Translations under genes and position numbers: made by a program | Notes under the pieces: model-generated | What the model saw: the letters and a program-made list of their open reading frames with translations, nothing else | Told to the model about the DNA's origin: nothing | The model's database searches: none | Assembly: GCF_001411555.2 (NCBI RefSeq) | Contig: NC_049907.1 | Span: 35,361,866-35,425,865 of the forward strand | Length of the DNA stretch: 64,000 bases | DNA from: Juglans regia | Taxonomy: Eukaryota; Streptophyta; Magnoliopsida; Fagales; Juglandaceae | Direction of reading: 5' to 3' | Shown: piece by piece, positions 63,401 to 64,000 of the stretch | Layout of the letters: every line of letters begins with the position of its first letter | How positions within the stretch are numbered: the stretch's first letter is position 1

Positions 63401-63529
63401 GCATCAAACAGTTATCTGAAGATCCCATATCATATCTCCATGACTTTGTTGTTGCCCCTGGAAGGATGCTATCTGGAAGAGGAACTATACTTGTTTTTAT
63501 CAATGACATGATTTTGCTGGTTATGAAAG
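51456..63529 (+). CDS. SPL7: SPL7, SBP-box copper-response regulator (5' part)
   Basis: Six exons fit in phase: 51456-52012, 60969-61126, 61277-61503 (alternative start 61262), 61604-61678, 61786-61893, 63412-63529; the rest lies beyond the window. About 414 residues are visible. The N-terminus is acidic ([20 protein letters not shown]). The SBP DNA-binding domain spans intron 1: [20 protein letters not shown] and [15 protein letters not shown] on exon 1, then [20 protein letters not shown] with the NLS on exon 2. The first zinc site has Cys (VCLQC) where most SPLs have His, the SPL7/CRR1 signature. Exons 4-6 carry the conserved long-SPL region ([53 protein letters not shown]). SPL7 homologues bind GTAC cores and switch on copper-uptake and copper-sparing genes. 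Intron 1 is 8956 bp, swollen by nested transposons. Confidence 0.94.
52947..53307 (-). repeat. Left LTR copy, inverted, lacking the first 39 bp
   Basis: Reverse complement of 56690-57050, colinear without indels by coordinate count and with few substitutions (for example AAGACAA, CTATATAAG versus CTATACAAG). It ends abruptly at 53307; ten unmatched bases (GGTAAAGATG) then lead into the inverted integrase piece. Confidence 0.9.
53318..53540 (-). pseudogene. Inverted copia pre-integrase/integrase fragment
   Basis: Minus strand reads [20 protein letters not shown] (the GAG-pre-integrase zinc-binding segment), then a stop, then [20 protein letters not shown] into the integrase start. The last 62 bp (53379-53318) duplicate 53957-54018 in opposite orientation with one mismatch, showing that the two arms overlap within integrase. 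Confidence 0.85.
53541..53959 (-). pseudogene. UPL3: Captured host UPL3 (HECT E3 ligase) fragment
   Basis: The minus strand encodes about 139 codons that are not retroviral. They start [13 protein letters not shown], pass [20 protein letters not shown] and [20 protein letters not shown], then [20 protein letters not shown], and end [17 protein letters not shown]. This matches the Ser-rich/acidic linker of the HECT ubiquitin ligase UPL3, upstream of its catalytic domain, as I remember it. One TAG interrupts it (STRSR*SVNIGD); otherwise the frame is open. It joins the copia pre-integrase in frame ([10 protein letters not shown]). No intron is visible, though whether UPL3 has one here is unknown. 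The fragment lacks the HECT domain and could not be an active ligase. Confidence 0.85.
53958..56495 (+). pseudogene. copia integrase, reverse transcriptase and RNase H
   Basis: The integrase core has [19 protein letters not shown] and [10 protein letters not shown], so its catalytic acidic residues are present. Reverse transcriptase runs from about 54940 ([19 protein letters not shown]) to [12 protein letters not shown] near 55527. RNase H includes [15 protein letters not shown] and STEAEYMAV, ending ADMLTK-like ([10 protein letters not shown]). Breaks: a frame change at a 12-A run near 55346-55357, stops at about 55692 and 55947, and one at 56253. The element therefore could not make a full polyprotein, but decay is modest. 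Confidence 0.88.
56651..57050 (+). repeat. Right LTR of the copia element (400 bp)
   Basis: Starts TGTTAAATATCAACC directly after the purine tract and ends GGTTTTGATACAACA at the target duplication. Pairs with the inverted left copy over its last 361 bp. Confidence 0.88.
58380..59027. mobile_element. Short non-autonomous hAT element, 648 bp, in the LINE
   Basis: Ends TAAGGGTATAA and (complement) TAAAGGTGTAA, with GGACCGA- and CGGTCCGGT-rich subterminal zones. Perfect 8-bp target duplication GAGACCAA at 58372-58379 and 59028-59035. It splits the LINE reverse transcriptase just after FANDT. No coding capacity. Confidence 0.88.
60152..60322. mobile_element. MITE with 27-bp terminal inverted repeats, in the LINE
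   Basis: TATTCATCATCCCCACACAC...CACTT at the left is mirrored exactly by AAGTG...GTGTGTGGGGATGATGAATA at the right. It interrupts the LINE reading frame between KVAFF and the GKILTMDNL motif. A target duplication is not clear. The class is undetermined. Confidence 0.75.
62590..63195 (+). pseudogene. Second LINE 3' fragment, in SPL7 intron 5
   Basis: [34 protein letters not shown] and [15 protein letters not shown] correspond to the same Zn-finger tail seen at 60350-60480, followed by a diverged 3' untranslated region ending near CATCAATAAGATTTATATAT. It is 5'-truncated, as is typical of LINE insertions, and older than the intron-1 copy judging by its divergence. Confidence 0.7.
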
Positions 63530-64000
63530 GTATGTTTGTGCCTATATGCTGCTGCTTATATATCGCTACTCTCTATCTCTCTCTCTCTCATGAAAAAGAA
63601 ATGGAGGTTCCTATACATAGCTGCATGTGCTGCTACTCAAGGAACACTCTTGTTTATTGTGTTGGTATATATGGGTATTTATATTACCGGTTTCAATTCT
63701 AATCTTACCACTTGTATTGGTGTGGAACTTGAGAAGCTCAGATAATTATGTGTTGTCATTGGATGTACATCTCAATGCTACATCCACGAGGGAGTGTTGG
63801 ATTGTAATAAACAAAAATATGCACACGTGTGATACTTCCGGGTTTTTGTAAACAGATTTTTTTGGGTGAGAATTAGTTATTACTTAGCTTGTTTAGTCAA
63901 TGGACTCATATCTATTATAATCATCCTACTTACATATATTATTTGGTAAGTTTTAAGTGTTGGTGTTTTGTAATTGCTAACCATGATTTATGTTAACACC

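Noticed and set aside
1..64000. CRISPR arrays, bacterial operons or plasmid functions
   Set aside because: None seen. The DNA is clearly plant nuclear, and the regular repeats are microsatellites, tandem arrays or transposon ends.

Overview
This window is nuclear DNA from a dicot plant, probably a woody species. Its genes are split by GT-AG introns, intergenic DNA is AT-rich, and much of the space is transposons and MITEs. A MITE family with TCTCATCTCATC ends recurs at least six times; from memory such elements are abundant in walnut-family (Fagales) genomes, but that placement is only an inference.

Six host genes were reconstructed exon by exon with consistent reading phases: a small heavy-metal-associated isoprenylated protein (12953-13638, +); a complete ten-exon plastid DXS, clade-2 type (16144-20283, -); ribosomal protein bL33 (22858-23031, -); the complex I CHCH subunit NDUFA8 (29281-31591, +); an SR splicing factor closest to SCL28 (33656-38295, -); and the copper-response regulator SPL7 (from 51456, +, running off the right edge). 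bL33, NDUFA8, SCL28 and SPL7 occur in the same order as the Arabidopsis neighbours At5g18790, At5g18800, At5g18810 and At5g18830 (recalled). This block therefore looks like an old conserved segment inflated by transposons.

Layout: 1-4650 holds a hAT end, tandem arrays and a decayed Ty3/gypsy gag-protease region on the minus strand. 4651-12600 is a CACTA-like complex carrying exons of the histone H2B ubiquitin ligase HUB2, then a hAT remnant. 12.9-24 kb holds three genes. 25071-27105 is a clean hAT element with a perfect 8-bp target duplication. 29-38 kb holds NDUFA8 and SCL28. 38.7-41.25 kb holds three related Helitron copies. 41759-44638 is a second hAT element with a probable ABC1-kinase exon. 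45-51 kb is MITEs and a dead LINE. From 51.4 kb SPL7 begins, and its first intron (about 9 kb) is a stack of nested transposons.

The most unusual object is in that intron. A 4104-bp Ty1/copia insertion, with a perfect 5-bp target duplication, has INVERTED rather than direct LTRs and is joined head to head internally. It also carries about 420 bp of the host E3 ubiquitin ligase UPL3 on its minus strand. It sits in the transcribed SPL7 intron, so the pre-mRNA should contain a 361-bp hairpin stem and an antisense UPL3 stretch. At least three different element classes here (CACTA-like, hAT, copia) appear to have captured host gene pieces.
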